NCBI GenBank assembly: GCA_036704125.1
Contig: DATNQI010000036.1
Location: 1-64,000, forward strand
Source of the DNA: Pantanalinema sp.
Lineage (GTDB): Bacteria; Cyanobacteriota; Sericytochromatia; S15B-MN24; UBA4093
Length of the DNA stretch: 64,000 bases
Direction of reading: 5' to 3'
Below are positions 18,265-26,904 of this stretch, in pieces. The first letter of the stretch is position 1. Every line of letters starts with the position of its first letter. Position numbers and translations under genes: made by a program. Below the pieces are notes generated by a model. That model worked only from the letters and a program-made list of their open reading frames with translations. It searched no databases and was not told the DNA's origin.

Positions 18265-18312
18265 TTGACAATTAATCTACGTAGAACTAAAATTCAAATT
18301 AGTTCTACGTAG
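18265..18312 (+). promoter_or_regulatory. Promoter with perfect 14-bp palindromic operator (site 1, MarR autoregulation)
   Basis: A canonical promoter, TTGACA (18265-18270), 17 bases, TAAAAT (18288-18293), is overlaid by a perfect inverted repeat. CTACGTAGAACTAA (18277-18290) pairs with TTAGTTCTACGTAG (18299-18312) across 8 bases. The operator begins inside the spacer and covers the -10, so binding would block RNA polymerase. It lies 37 bases before the MarR start. Very similar sites occur at 24986-25032 and, degenerate, at 22782-22828. Confidence 0.85.
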
Positions 18313-18348
18313 GATTTTTCCTGAAAGCATCGCTCGGAGACCCCCGCC

Positions 18349-18808
18349 GTGAGAGACCCCCGCTACCCCGTTTCCCAGGACGTCTCGCTCTTGCCCGTGC
18401 ACCGTGCCTTGCACGCCTGCGTTCAGCAGTCGGGGCGCGTGATGACGCGCTTCGTCGAGGCGCGGGGATTGACGTCCTCCCAGTTCGACGTCCTGGCCAC
18501 TCTGGGGGACACGGCGGGCATGACCTTCAAGGAGCTCAGCCTGCGATCGATGGTCACCGGCGGGACGCTCACGCCGGTCCTGAACCGCATGGAGGCCAAG
18601 GGCCTCGTCGCGCGCTGCAAGGGCGAGCAGGACAGCCGCCAGACCCTCGTGCGCCTGACGCCCGAGGGCCAGGCCCTCTACGAAGAGACCTTCTTGCCCT
18701 TCATCGACTTTGCGCAGGGCTACCTGGACCGCCTCACCCCTGATGAGCAGACGCAGCTGAGCGCCCTGCTGGACAAGCTCGCTTGCGCCTTTTGCGAGGA
18801 GAACACCC

Positions 18809-18816
<8 letters not shown>
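18349..18816 (+). CDS. MarR-family regulator, MhqR-like
   Basis: A 155-residue winged-helix repressor. The recognition helix region is GLTSSQFDVLATLGD...FKELSLRSMVTGGTLTPVLNRMEAKGLVARCKGEQDSRQTLVRLTPEG, with the wing DSRQTLV. Cys residues occur at 20 (LHACVQ), in VARCKGE and near the C-terminus, and could sense electrophiles. It overlaps the downstream dioxygenase gene by 8 bases. The same type of palindrome controls a second dioxygenase gene and a dioxygenase-pathway remnant plus esterase, a gene set like that of MhqR of Bacillus (catechol/quinone response). The MhqR-like assignment is inference; the MarR call is firm. Confidence 0.88.
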
Positions 18817-19633
<817 letters not shown>

Positions 19634-19671
19634 GCCACCCTCCTTCCCCTCGCCTCCGTCTGCCTTCTCGC

Positions 19672-19705
19672 GCCGCCAGCCCACCGGGCTGGCGGCATTT
19701 CTCTT
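19672..19705 (+). terminator. Rho-independent terminator after the marR-dioxygenase operon
   Basis: GCCGCCAGCCC (19672-19682), loop ACC, then GGGCTGGCGGC (19686-19696), a perfect 11-bp stem, followed by ATTTCTCTTT. Confidence 0.85.
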
Positions 19706-19726
19706 TCGTGGTCGATCGAAATTTAC

Positions 19727-19756
19727 TTGACAAGGAGGCACTCAGGTAAATATGAT
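19727..19756 (+). promoter_or_regulatory. Promoter of the Clp ATPase gene
   Basis: TTGACA (19727-19732) and TATGAT (19751-19756) with an 18-base spacer, about 50 bases before the start codon. Between promoter and gene lies a small imperfect palindrome, CAACCAATCGGTTG, near 19764-19777, that could be an operator. No CIRCE or CtsR-type box was recognised. Confidence 0.65.
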
Positions 19757-19807
19757 TGCCTCACAACCAATCGGTTGACTGAACGAGCGGAATAAAGGAG
19801 GCCAGAG

Positions 19808-22357
19808 ATGTACTGCCGGAACTGCGCGATTCGCCCCGCCACCGTCTTCTACCGCATGACCCTCAACGGTCGCCAGCAGGCTTGGCACCTCTGCCAGTCC
19901 TGCGCGGAAGGCCTCGCCGGCGGGAGTGCCCCTCAGGCGCCGAGCCACGCTCCTTCCTTCCAGTCACCTGAGCCCGTCACTGTCAATTTATCCGATGAGG
20001 TTCGCGTCGCCCTGGGGGCCGCGAGCGCCTGGGCCGCCGGGCGCGGCTGCCAAGAGGTGGGGCCCGAGTTCGTGCTCCTCGGCATGCTGACCTCGGGGGC
20101 GGGGCTGCACCTCAAGGAGGCAGGCGTCCGCGAGGCCGAGGTCCGCGCGGCCATCGAGCGCGCCCATCCCGAGCGCCCGCCCATCGGCGTGGAGAGCGTC
20201 ACCCTCTCCCCTCGGACCAAGCAGGCGCTGCGCCTGGCCGCCCAGATCGCCCACCAGCAGGGCGCTGGCTTCATCGCCAGCCACCACCTCCTTTCCGGCA
20301 TCATGGCCGAGGGGGAGAGCCTCGCGGCGCAGCTGATGGCCCGGGGGACCCGTGACGGCCAGGCGAACCCCGGGCCCCAGGCGAGCCAGGATGCTGCGGA
20401 TCTGCCCTTCACCCAGGACCTCACCGGCCGCGCGAGGGCCGGCAAGCTGGATCCGATCATCGGGCGCGACCGGGAGATCGAGCGGACGATCCGCATCCTG
20501 AGCCGCAAGACCAAGAACAACCCGGTGCTCATCGGCGAGCCGGGCGTCGGCAAGAGCGCGATCGCCGAGGGCCTCGCCCAGCGCATCGTCGCGGGCGACG
20601 TGCCGGAGCCGCTCAGGGACAACCGGGTGCTCTCGCTGGACCTGGGCGCCCTGCTCGCCGGCACCAAGTACCGGGGGGACTTCGAGCAGCGCGTCAAGGA
20701 GCTCATCGACTCCCTCAAGGAGGCCTCGGGCAAGGTGATCCTGTTCATCGACGAGCTGCACACCGTCGTCGGCGCGGGCGCCGCCGAGGGGGGCGCCGAC
20801 GTGGCGAACCTCCTGAAGCCCGTCCTGGCCCGCGGGGAGCTGCGGTGCGTGGGGGCCACCACCCTCGACGAGTACCGCAAGCACATCGAGAAGGACGCCG
20901 CCCTGGAGCGCCGCTTCCAGCCGGTGATGGTCGACGAGCCGTCGAGCGACGAGGCCCTCGCGATCCTGCGCGGCCTGCGCGACTCCTACGAGGCGCACCA
21001 CCGGGTCAAGATCGCCGACGAGGCCCTGGTGGCGGCGGTCCAGCTCTCCGAGCGCTACGTGGCCGATCGCTTCTTGCCGGACAAGGCCATCGACCTGGTG
21101 GACGAGGCCGCCGCGATGGTCAGGCTCCGCTCGAAGTCGGGCCCGGATCGCCTCAAGGAGCTGGAGGCGAAGCTCGCCGAGGCCACCCGCGAGAAGGAGG
21201 CCGCGGTGATGGGCGAGCGCTTCGAGGAGGCGGCCAGGCGCAAGGAGGAGGTCGATCGCCTGAGCGCCGAGTTCAACGCCGCGCGAGAGGCCTGGAAGGC
21301 CGAGACGGCCGTCGACACCCCCGAGGTCACCGCCGAGGAGATCGCCGTGGTGGTCAGCGAGTGGACGGGTATTCCCGCCACGCGCCTGACGCGCTCGGAC
21401 GTCGAGCGCCTGCTTGCGGCCGAGGCTCACCTCTCGCGGCGGGTCATCGGGCAGCGCGAGCCGCTCTTCGCGATCGCCGAGGCGCTGCGCCGCGCGGGCA
21501 GCGGCCTCAAGGATCCCAACCGCCCCATCGGATCCTTCCTGTTCGTCGGGCCGACGGGCGTCGGCAAGACGGAGACGGCCCGGGCGCTGGCCGAGTTCAT
21601 GTTCCACGACGAGCAGGCGATGATCCGCCTGGACATGAGCGAGTACCAGGAGAAGCACACGGTGAGCCGCATGGTCGGATCGCCTCCCGGCTACGTCGGC
21701 CACGACGAGGCGGGTCAGCTGACCGAGGCCGTCCGGCGCCGGCCTTACGCGGTGCTGCTCTTCGACGAGATCGAGAAGGCCCACCCCGACGTCTTCAACC
21801 TGCTGTTGCAGATCCTCGACGACGGGCGCCTGACCGATAGCCAGGGCCGGACGGTGGACTTCAAGAACACCGTGGTCATCATGACCTCGAACGTGGGGGC
21901 CAAGCACATCATGACCCCGGCCCCCGGCTTTAGGACCGCCCCCGAGTCGAGCGAGCCGACCTGGGATCAGCAGCAGGACAAGGTGCTGGAGGCCCTCAAG
22001 ACGGCCTTCCGGCCCGAGTTCCTCAACCGGATCGACGAGACCATCTCCTTCAAGCCGCTCGAGAAGGAGGACCTGCTCGCGGTGGTCGACGTGCTCATCG
22101 GCAAGACGGCATTCAAGCTGAGGGCCCAGGGGATCGCCCTGGAGCTCAGCGAGGCGGCCAAGACGGCGATTTCCCAGGAGGGCTACGAGCCCGCTTACGG
22201 CGCCCGTCCCTTGCGCCGGGTCGTCCAGCGCCGGATCGAATCCCCCCTGGGGCGCCAGCTGCTGGATGGTCGCTTCGTCGCCGGCGACACCGTCGTCGTC
22301 GATCACTCGGAGCAGGGCTTCACCTTCGAGAAGGCGCAGGCCCCGGCGAGCGTCTAG
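19808..22357 (+). CDS. ClpC/ClpE-type AAA+ unfoldase
   Basis: An 849-residue Clp ATPase. It unfolds proteins for the ClpP protease. The N-terminus carries a four-cysteine zinc finger (C3, C6, C29, C32) like that of ClpE, then a Clp-N repeat region (about 60-175). NBD1 has Walker A GEPGVGKS (about 243) and Walker [10 protein letters not shown] short middle region has a UVR-like helix ([17 protein letters not shown], about 470). NBD2 has Walker A GPTGVGKT (about 580), [15 protein letters not shown], and the arginine-rich sensor [18 protein letters not shown] precedes the ATG. Zinc-finger plus Clp-N architecture combines ClpE and ClpC features. Regulated from the promoter at 19727. Confidence 0.93.
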   Translation: MYCRNCAIRPATVFYRMTLNGRQQAWHLCQSCAEGLAGGSAPQAPSHAPSFQSPEPVTVNLSDEVRVALGAASAWAAGRGCQEVGPEFVLLGMLTSGAGLHLKEAGVREAEVRAAIERAHPERPPIGVESVTLSPRTKQALRLAAQIAHQQGAGFIASHHLLSGIMAEGESLAAQLMARGTRDGQANPGPQASQDAADLPFTQDLTGRARAGKLDPIIGRDREIERTIRILSRKTKNNPVLIGEPGVGKSAIAEGLAQRIVAGDVPEPLRDNRVLSLDLGALLAGTKYRGDFEQRVKELIDSLKEASGKVILFIDELHTVVGAGAAEGGADVANLLKPVLARGELRCVGATTLDEYRKHIEKDAALERRFQPVMVDEPSSDEALAILRGLRDSYEAHHRVKIADEALVAAVQLSERYVADRFLPDKAIDLVDEAAAMVRLRSKSGPDRLKELEAKLAEATREKEAAVMGERFEEAARRKEEVDRLSAEFNAAREAWKAETAVDTPEVTAEEIAVVVSEWTGIPATRLTRSDVERLLAAEAHLSRRVIGQREPLFAIAEALRRAGSGLKDPNRPIGSFLFVGPTGVGKTETARALAEFMFHDEQAMIRLDMSEYQEKHTVSRMVGSPPGYVGHDEAGQLTEAVRRRPYAVLLFDEIEKAHPDVFNLLLQILDDGRLTDSQGRTVDFKNTVVIMTSNVGAKHIMTPAPGFRTAPESSEPTWDQQQDKVLEALKTAFRPEFLNRIDETISFKPLEKEDLLAVVDVLIGKTAFKLRAQGIALELSEAAKTAISQEGYEPAYGARPLRRVVQRRIESPLGRQLLDGRFVAGDTVVVDHSEQGFTFEKAQAPASV

Positions 22358-22375
22358 CCAGGTTGCTCGAACTTC

Positions 22376-22415
22376 GCGCGATCGCCCGCCGGGTAAGCCC
22401 GGCGGGCGATCGCGC
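22376..22415 (+). terminator. Perfect 18-bp GC-rich hairpin after the Clp gene
   Basis: GCGCGATCGCCCGCCGGG (22376-22393), loop TAAG, exact reverse complement at 22398-22415. There is no T-run after it, so it may act as a terminator for both convergent genes, or as an RNA-stabilising or protein-binding structure. It contains two GCGATCGC octamers, the HIP1 sequence abundant in many cyanobacterial genomes. Confidence 0.6.
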
Positions 22416-22450
22416 GGGCTTGCGCTTCACGCGCGGGCGCTACGACCCTG

Positions 22451-22714
22451 CTAGCGGCGAAGGTGCTGGAAAACGCGCTGGTTCCAGGTGGTCTGATCCA
22501 GGATGGTGGGCGAGCGGTCGTCCTCGCGCTGGGCGATGACGCGGCCGAAGGCCGTGGGCGCGCGATCGCCCAGCGCCTGGCCCGACCAGCCGGCGAAAGC
22601 GGGGGAATCCCCCAGGAAGGCCATGAGGGTCTGACGGTTGACCTCCACCGCGAGGTCCGCCTCGGGAATGACGATGGTGTCCACCTTGGGGTCGGTGACG
22701 AAGTAGGCGATCAT
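22451..22714 (-). CDS. Small conserved-looking hypothetical protein
   Basis: An 87-residue protein (MIAYFVTDPKVDTIVIPEADL...), starting at 22714 behind GAGAGGAG, 6 bases away. No domain is recognised. It is acidic/neutral with no membrane segment or signal. Its promoter (TGGTATCAT) lies about 30 bases upstream. Coding seems real because of the ribosome site, promoter and a natural amino-acid composition. Confidence 0.6.
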   Translation of the reverse strand: MIAYFVTDPKVDTIVIPEADLAVEVNRQTLMAFLGDSPAFAGWSGQALGDRAPTAFGRVIAQREDDRSPTILDQTTWNQRVFQHLRR

Positions 22715-22744
22715 GGCGCTCCTCTCGGGTGTTTCCGCGTCCCC

Positions 22745-22753
22745 ATGATACCA
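22745..22753 (-). promoter_or_regulatory. Extended -10 element for the gene at 22451-22714
   Basis: On the minus strand TGGTATCAT, a TGn extended -10 with TATCAT at 22750-22745, 30 bases upstream of the ATG. Confidence 0.4.
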
Positions 22754-22781
22754 GACGGCCAGGCCTGCGCTTCCGGAGGGG

Positions 22782-22828
22782 TTGACTCTGGTTCTGGTTC
22801 GAACTACCCTGAATATTGTTCGATGTAG
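22782..22828 (+). promoter_or_regulatory. Promoter with degenerate MarR-type palindrome (site 3)
   Basis: TTGACT (22782-22787), 17 bases, TACCCT (22805-22810). Half-sites CTGGTTCGAACTAC (22794-22807) and ATTGTTCGATGTAG (22815-22828) keep the GAACTA/GTTC cores and the spacing (7 bases) of sites 1 and 2, and sit at the same place relative to the promoter. It precedes the decayed hydratase remnant and the esterase gene. Confidence 0.6.
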
Positions 22829-22888
22829 GACTAATTTTGCGGGAATGATCCCTGCCGGCCCCCGACGCCGGCCAAGGAGGGAATCGAC

Positions 22889-23282
22889 ATGGCGACCACG
22901 ACCCCATCCGGCGCGTCCCCCGCGGCTCCTCCTTCCGACGCCCAAGGCCTCGCGCGGCTCCTGCGCCTGGCCGAACGGGACAGGCAGCCCATCCCCCCCA
23001 TCACCGAGCGCCTGCCAGGCCTCGCCCCGCGCGTCGCCTACGACATCCAGCAGGCGCTGGTGGGGCAGTGCCTGGACGAAGGGGCCCGGCTCGAAGGCTA
23101 CAAGCTCGGCTTCACCAGCCTGGCCAAGCAGGCGGCCATGGGCGTCCACGAGCCGATCCACGGCACGCTGCTCTCTGGGGGGCGACCCCGGGCGCGTGCG
23201 GGTGATCCTGCACGAGGTGCCGCCTGAGAACTGGGGGGTCGGCGGGGTGCCGCTCGCGCCTCCGGGGCCAGGCGAGAAGTGA
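22889..23282 (+). pseudogene. Deletion scar: 2-oxopent-4-enoate hydratase N-terminus joined to 4-oxalocrotonate tautomerase C-terminus
   Basis: A strong ribosome site (AAGGAGGG) and ATG 22889 open a frame whose first 100 codons match the N-terminus of meta-cleavage hydratases (RLPGLAPRVAYDIQQALVGQ, ARLEGYKLGFTSLAKQAAMG, HEPIHGTLLSG). Near 23180 the homology stops. In the +1 frame the last 30 codons (GRVRVILHEVPPENWGVGG, stop 23280-23282) match the C-terminal strand of 4-oxalocrotonate tautomerase. One deletion, about one hydratase gene plus the rest between, explains both ends. Only a short fusion peptide could now be made. The remnant lies under operator site 3, showing the regulon once included a catechol meta-cleavage operon. 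Confidence 0.8.
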
Positions 23283-23298
23283 CGAATCGAGGAACGCC

Positions 23299-23946
23299 AT
23301 GAAACTTGCCATAAACGGTCTTCCCACCCATGTCTTCGAGGCCGGCGACGCCAGGGCGCCGCTCGTCGTCGCGATGCACGGGATCGGCTCCAACGAGGAC
23401 GACTTGCCATCCGCTTACCAGCCGATGGCGGATCGCTTCGCGCTCGCCTTTCCCCGGGGCCCCTTGCCTCATCCCCCGGGTTACGCCTGGTACCCCCTGA
23501 TCCGCTTCGGCGTCCCCGAGGAAGGGTCCTTCGCACAGGCCCTCGAGACCCTGGATGCCTGGCTCGACGAGCTGCGAGGGCTTCCCGGCATGGCCGAGCG
23601 TCCGCTCATCCTCTCGGGCTTCAGCCAGGGCGCCATCATGTCGCTCTCTTACGCCATTCGCCATCCGCAGAAGGTGGCGGGGGTGATGGCGTTCAGCGGC
23701 TACATCCCCCAGCTCGCCCTTGATGCCGTCCCCGAGGGTACCGCGATCGCTGGCGGAGTGCGGGTCTTCCTCACGCTGGGCAGCAGAGACAGCCTCTTCC
23801 CCTTCGAGTGGCTCGGCGAGACCAAGCGCCAGCTCCAGGCGCTGGGGATCCGGCCCGAGGTGGTCGCGCACGACGGCGGGCATGAAATCCCGCGTCCGGT
23901 GATGGAGGCCGCGACGGCCTGGTTGGGCCGATCGTTCCCGACCTGA
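23299..23946 (+). CDS. Alpha/beta-hydrolase esterase (phospholipase/carboxylesterase family, MhqD-like)
   Basis: A 215-residue serine hydrolase. The nucleophile elbow is SGFSQGAIM (Ser in GFSQG), the oxyanion region VAMHGIGSNEDD, the acid follows in LGSRDSLFP, and the catalytic His is in AHDGGHEIP. It matches the short carboxylesterase/phospholipase-2 family, whose members include MhqD (YodD) of Bacillus. It sits 16 bases after the tautomerase remnant and should be transcribed from the promoter at 22782, hence under MarR control with the dioxygenases (inference). Substrate unknown; ring-cleavage or quinone-adduct detoxification is possible. Confidence 0.85.
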   Translation: MKLAINGLPTHVFEAGDARAPLVVAMHGIGSNEDDLPSAYQPMADRFALAFPRGPLPHPPGYAWYPLIRFGVPEEGSFAQALETLDAWLDELRGLPGMAERPLILSGFSQGAIMSLSYAIRHPQKVAGVMAFSGYIPQLALDAVPEGTAIAGGVRVFLTLGSRDSLFPFEWLGETKRQLQALGIRPEVVAHDGGHEIPRPVMEAATAWLGRSFPT

Positions 23947-23999
23947 TCGCGTCGGCGCTGAGCTAGCCGGTCGGTGTGAAACGATACGTCCGCTTGATT

Positions 24000-24122
24000 C
24001 CCCGCCCCCCGGTGGGGCGGGGCTAGGGGTGGGGGGATCAAAACGTTCCAGGTCCCTCACGAAGGCAAGAGGAACTTGATCGTATCCCCCCACCCCCGAC
24101 CCCGCCCCACCGGGGGGCGGGG
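24000..24122. repeat. Long GC-rich inverted repeat between esterase and dioxygenase genes
   Basis: A left arm (24000-24041), starting CCCCGCCCCCCGGTGGGG, is nearly the reverse complement of the right arm (24076-24122), with a 34-base loop and small internal gaps (TTGAT then CGTA then TCCCCCC). It could form a roughly 40-bp cruciform or a bidirectional terminator for the convergent genes at 23946 and 24160. Elements of this C-rich style recur as intergenic repeats in some genomes; only one copy was noticed here. Confidence 0.75.
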
Positions 24123-24159
24123 AGAACTCAGGCAGATGTTTGATTCAGGCAATACGTGC

Positions 24160-24942
24160 CTAGGCGAAGGAATAGGCCGCCATGCTGAGGAGCCCCCAGC
24201 TGTAGCTCTCGTGGATCAGCTCGCCGGTGCCCTGCGCTTCGCCCGCCCCGGCCGCCACGAACAGCGGCAGGATGTGGTCCGGGGTGGGGTGGTTCCGCGC
24301 GGCGCTCGGCGCCTGGTGGAGGTAATCGAGCAGCTCCTCCTTCCGGCCCTGGGTCACCGCCGATTTCAGCCAGCGATCGAAGGAGGTGACCCACTCGGGC
24401 GGCGTGGTGTCGTGCATGTAGCGACCCAGCTCGAAGAGGTTGTGGGTGGCGGACCCGCTGCCGAGCACCAGGATCCCCTCGTCGCGCAGGGGTCTGAGGG
24501 CTTCGCCCAGGCGCCAGTGCTCGGCGGGGCTCCGGGACGGCTGGATCGAGAGCTGCACGACCGGGATGTCGGCCGCCGGGTACATGAGCTGCAGGGGGAT
24601 CCAGGCTCCGTGATCCAGCCCGCGGCTCGGATTCAGCGCGGCGGGGAAGCCCGCGGCCACGAGCTGCTCGGCGACTCGCTCGGCGAGCTCGGGCGATCCC
24701 GGGGCGGGGTACGTCATCCGGTAGAGGGCGTCGGGGAAGCCGCCGAAGTCGTGGATCGTCGCGGGCTGCGCGGCGAGACTCAGCGTGGGCGCGCCGGTCT
24801 CCCAGTGGGCCGAGATCGCGAGGATCGCCTTCGGCCTGCCGATACGCTCGCCCAGGCCCGCGAGGAAGTCGTGCGCCGGGATCCGATCGATCGCGATGGT
24901 CGGGGCGCCGTGGGAAACGAACAGAGCGGGGAACCTGGTCAT
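24160..24942 (-). CDS. 4,5-DOPA dioxygenase-type extradiol dioxygenase (YgiD-like)
   Basis: A 260-residue LigB-family dioxygenase, the same length as E. coli YgiD (DODA). Active-site His candidates: VSHGAP, ISAHWET, LDHGAWIPL and NHPTPDHIL. Characteristic blocks are IHDFGGFP and YRMTYPAPGSPELA. The ATG at 24942 is preferred because AGGAGG precedes it by 6 bases. It is driven by the promoter/operator at 24986-25032. It is a divergent paralogue of the protein at 18809-19633 and probably cleaves catechol-like rings. Confidence 0.88.
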   Translation of the reverse strand: MTRFPALFVSHGAPTIAIDRIPAHDFLAGLGERIGRPKAILAISAHWETGAPTLSLAAQPATIHDFGGFPDALYRMTYPAPGSPELAERVAEQLVAAGFPAALNPSRGLDHGAWIPLQLMYPAADIPVVQLSIQPSRSPAEHWRLGEALRPLRDEGILVLGSGSATHNLFELGRYMHDTTPPEWVTSFDRWLKSAVTQGRKEELLDYLHQAPSAARNHPTPDHILPLFVAAGAGEAQGTGELIHESYSWGLLSMAAYSFA

Positions 24943-24985
24943 TGGGGCCTCCTGGCGGCCGCGAATGCGTCCGGTCAATATAGTC

Positions 24986-25032
24986 CTATCTCGAACTATT
25001 TGAGTATAGTTCTACGTAGTATTAATTGTCAA
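24986..25032 (-). promoter_or_regulatory. Promoter with MarR-type palindrome (site 2)
   Basis: On the minus strand TTGACA (25032-25027), 18 bases, TATACT (25008-25003), the first 12 bases after the start, TTGACAATTAAT, being identical to site 1. The operator arms are CTACGTAGAACTAT (25019-25006) and ATAGTTCGAGATAG (24999-24986), separated by 6 bases. The second arm read on the plus strand, CTATCTCGAACTAT, contains the TATCTCGAA half-site known for Bacillus MhqR. The dioxygenase ATG is about 44 bases downstream. Confidence 0.8.
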
Positions 25033-25114
25033 CGGTGCCGGCCCCTCTTCCCGGGCGAGGGGACGAACACCGGCATCTGGCCGGGACGATAGGCCTGGCG
25101 CGCCCTCTCGATCG

Positions 25115-25429
25115 CTAGGGGCCGAGTTGCTTGCGGTAGCTCGAATGGACGAGGTCGTGGTACGCGGGGTGGCGCTTGATGTAGCCCTGGAAGAATTCGC
25201 AGGTCGGCACAACCTCGAGGCCTTTCGCCCGGGCGGAATCGAGCCCGGCCCGCGCCAGGGCGCTGCCGATGCCCCGGCCCTCGAGCTGCTCGGGGACGAC
25301 GGTGTGGGTGAATTCGATCCCCTCGGGGACCAGGCGGTACTCCGCCACCGCCAGGTGGCCGTCGACCTCGACCTCGAAGCGGCTGTGCTCGGCGTTGTCG
25401 CTGGGCGTGACGTCATGGGTGTTGCTCAT
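25115..25429 (-). CDS. GNAT-family N-acetyltransferase (YjdJ/Gtn5-like)
   Basis: A 104-residue minimal GNAT of the YjdJ/GATD type: FEVEVDGHLAVAEYRL, then EFTHTVVPEQLEGRGIGSALARAGLD with the acetyl-CoA pyrophosphate loop (EGRGIGSAL), and the terminal motif CEFFQGYIKRHPAYHDLV. The start at 25429 (MSNTHDV) was chosen by domain length; the longer frame upstream lacks homology. The acetyl acceptor is unknown. A TACACT box at 25495-25490 may be its -10. Confidence 0.85.
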   Translation of the reverse strand: MSNTHDVTPSDNAEHSRFEVEVDGHLAVAEYRLVPEGIEFTHTVVPEQLEGRGIGSALARAGLDSARAKGLEVVPTCEFFQGYIKRHPAYHDLVHSSYRKQLGP

Positions 25430-25611
25430 TCGGATCCTCGGCGTTCGTGAACGGTGTAAAACGGGCCCGGCGTCGCCGCCGCCCGCATCAGTGTACCCGC
25501 TCGGGATGCCGGCGGAACCCGGGAGATGCCCGTAATGGGACGATCCTGGGTTGATCTCGAGGGGGGATGGAGCCAGCATGGGCGCGCCCAGAGGCTGAAA
25601 GGAGGCAGGTC

Positions 25612-25980
25612 ATGGCAGTCCAAGCGGCGATTTTCGAGAAGCGATCGTTCAAGGCGCCGGACGAGACCCGGCCCTTCGACAAGGGGCAGGTGGAGGTTCT
25701 CGCGTTCGCCGGCTCCACCATCGGGAAGATAACGCTGCAACCCGGCTGGCGATGGTCGGAATCGATCAAGCCCATCGCGAAGACCGAGTACTGCGAGGAG
25801 GCGCATTTCAACTACGTCCTGTCCGGGCGCTTGCACATCCAGACGCAGGACGGCCGGAGCCTGGAAATGGGCCCCGGCGACGTGATGAAGGTAACCGAGA
25901 AGCATGACGCCTGGGTGGTCGGAGAGGAGCCCTTCGTGGCCCTCGAGTTCACCGCGGCCAGGAGCTATGCCAAGCGCTAG
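25612..25980 (+). CDS. Cupin-domain protein
   Basis: A 122-residue single-cupin protein. TEYCEEAHFNYVLSGRLHIQTQDG is the first motif, in which the usual His-x-His is replaced by CEEAHFNYV, so metal binding is uncertain. EMGPGDVMKV is the second motif. The start has GAAAGGAGG 7 bases upstream. It is a single-gene unit with no operon partner. Function unknown. Confidence 0.75.
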   Translation: MAVQAAIFEKRSFKAPDETRPFDKGQVEVLAFAGSTIGKITLQPGWRWSESIKPIAKTEYCEEAHFNYVLSGRLHIQTQDGRSLEMGPGDVMKVTEKHDAWVVGEEPFVALEFTAARSYAKR

Positions 25981-26014
25981 TCACCTTGAAAGGTGTCTCG
26001 AGCGTCACGCCCCG

Positions 26015-26740
26015 TCATCGCGGGGGACCGCCCGGAGGAGAGCCGGGCGGTGAACCAGGCGGTCCGCTCCCGGGCCCAAAGCTCGGAGGGCCGCCACTCG
26101 GCCCGCCACCGCCCCCCTCGTTTCCGGAGGGACCTCCGCTCGGGCGTGCCCCGCCGAAAGGCGGGGCGCCCGGCGTGCTTTGAGGCGCCTGCAAGGTCTG
26201 GGTCGCTCCGGCCGTGGCCGCAGCGCCGGGTCGGGCGCCGTAGGCCGTCGGCACGTTGAGCGTGCCTCCGGGTTGCGCGACCATCGGGGCGCCGCCCCAG
26301 CCGCCACCCGGCCCGCTCGAGTCTCCGGGCCAGCCGCCGCCCCAGCCGCCCCCGGGGCCCCCCCAGCCGCCAGGCCAGCCACCGCCCCAGCCCATGTTGC
26401 CGATGTAGGCCCAGCCGAAGCTCCAGACGTACATCCAGCCGGTGTAGCTGAACGGGAACCAGACCCAGACCCATCCCCACCAGGGCAGGCGGGTATAGAC
26501 CCAGCCGCTGAAGCTGAACTGGCCCGGGTAGACGTAGCGCCAGCCATTGTCATGGTAGACCCACTGGGACTGCTGGGAGAACAGCGAGCCGTACTGCTGG
26601 ACCTGGTAGCCCCCGAGCTTCGACGCCGGGGGGGCCGCCGGTCGGGGGGCCGGCCCGAGGGCCTGGGGGGACAGGGCGCACGAGGCGCAGAGCGCCAGCG
26701 CCGTCGCGCCCGCGAGCCCGCGAAGGAGGGTCGTGGCCAT
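26015..26740 (-). CDS. Gly/Pro/Trp-rich lipoprotein
   Basis: A 241-residue predicted lipoprotein: signal MATTLLRGLAGATALALCASC with lipobox LCASC (Cys21). Residues 55-120 are strikingly aromatic (LPWWGWVWVWFPFSYTGWM) with about one Trp in five. The rest is low-complexity GGWGG repeats and a C-terminal PGSPPGSPPGGPP tail. The GC-rich repeats could be prone to slippage. Function unknown; an envelope or adhesin-like role is a guess. Confidence 0.65.
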   Translation of the reverse strand: MATTLLRGLAGATALALCASCALSPQALGPAPRPAAPPASKLGGYQVQQYGSLFSQQSQWVYHDNGWRYVYPGQFSFSGWVYTRLPWWGWVWVWFPFSYTGWMYVWSFGWAYIGNMGWGGGWPGGWGGPGGGWGGGWPGDSSGPGGGWGGAPMVAQPGGTLNVPTAYGARPGAAATAGATQTLQAPQSTPGAPPFGGARPSGGPSGNEGGGGGPSGGPPSFGPGSGPPGSPPGSPPGGPPR

Positions 26741-26848
26741 TGGAGTCCTTCCTGTTCGCCGGTCCCAGGACGGATCGGTCCGACGTTCGACCGGGTGGTG
26801 GGATGAACAGCAAGACCATGGCAGGGCACGCGTTTTGGGGCAAGGAGC

Positions 26849-26889
26849 AAAAAAGGTGATCCGTGCCCGGAGAACCGGGCCGGATCACC
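26849..26889 (-). terminator. Rho-independent terminator of the LysM gene
   Basis: Reading the minus strand, GGTGATCCGGCCCGG pairs with CCGGGCACGGATCACC around a TTCT loop, followed by TTTTTT. It starts 16 bases past the stop of the gene at 26905-27858. Confidence 0.9.
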
Positions 26890-26904
26890 CTTGCGTTTTC
26901 GGCG

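Noticed and set aside
24000-24122. CRISPR array
   Set aside because: It is a single inverted pair with no repeated direct units and spacers.
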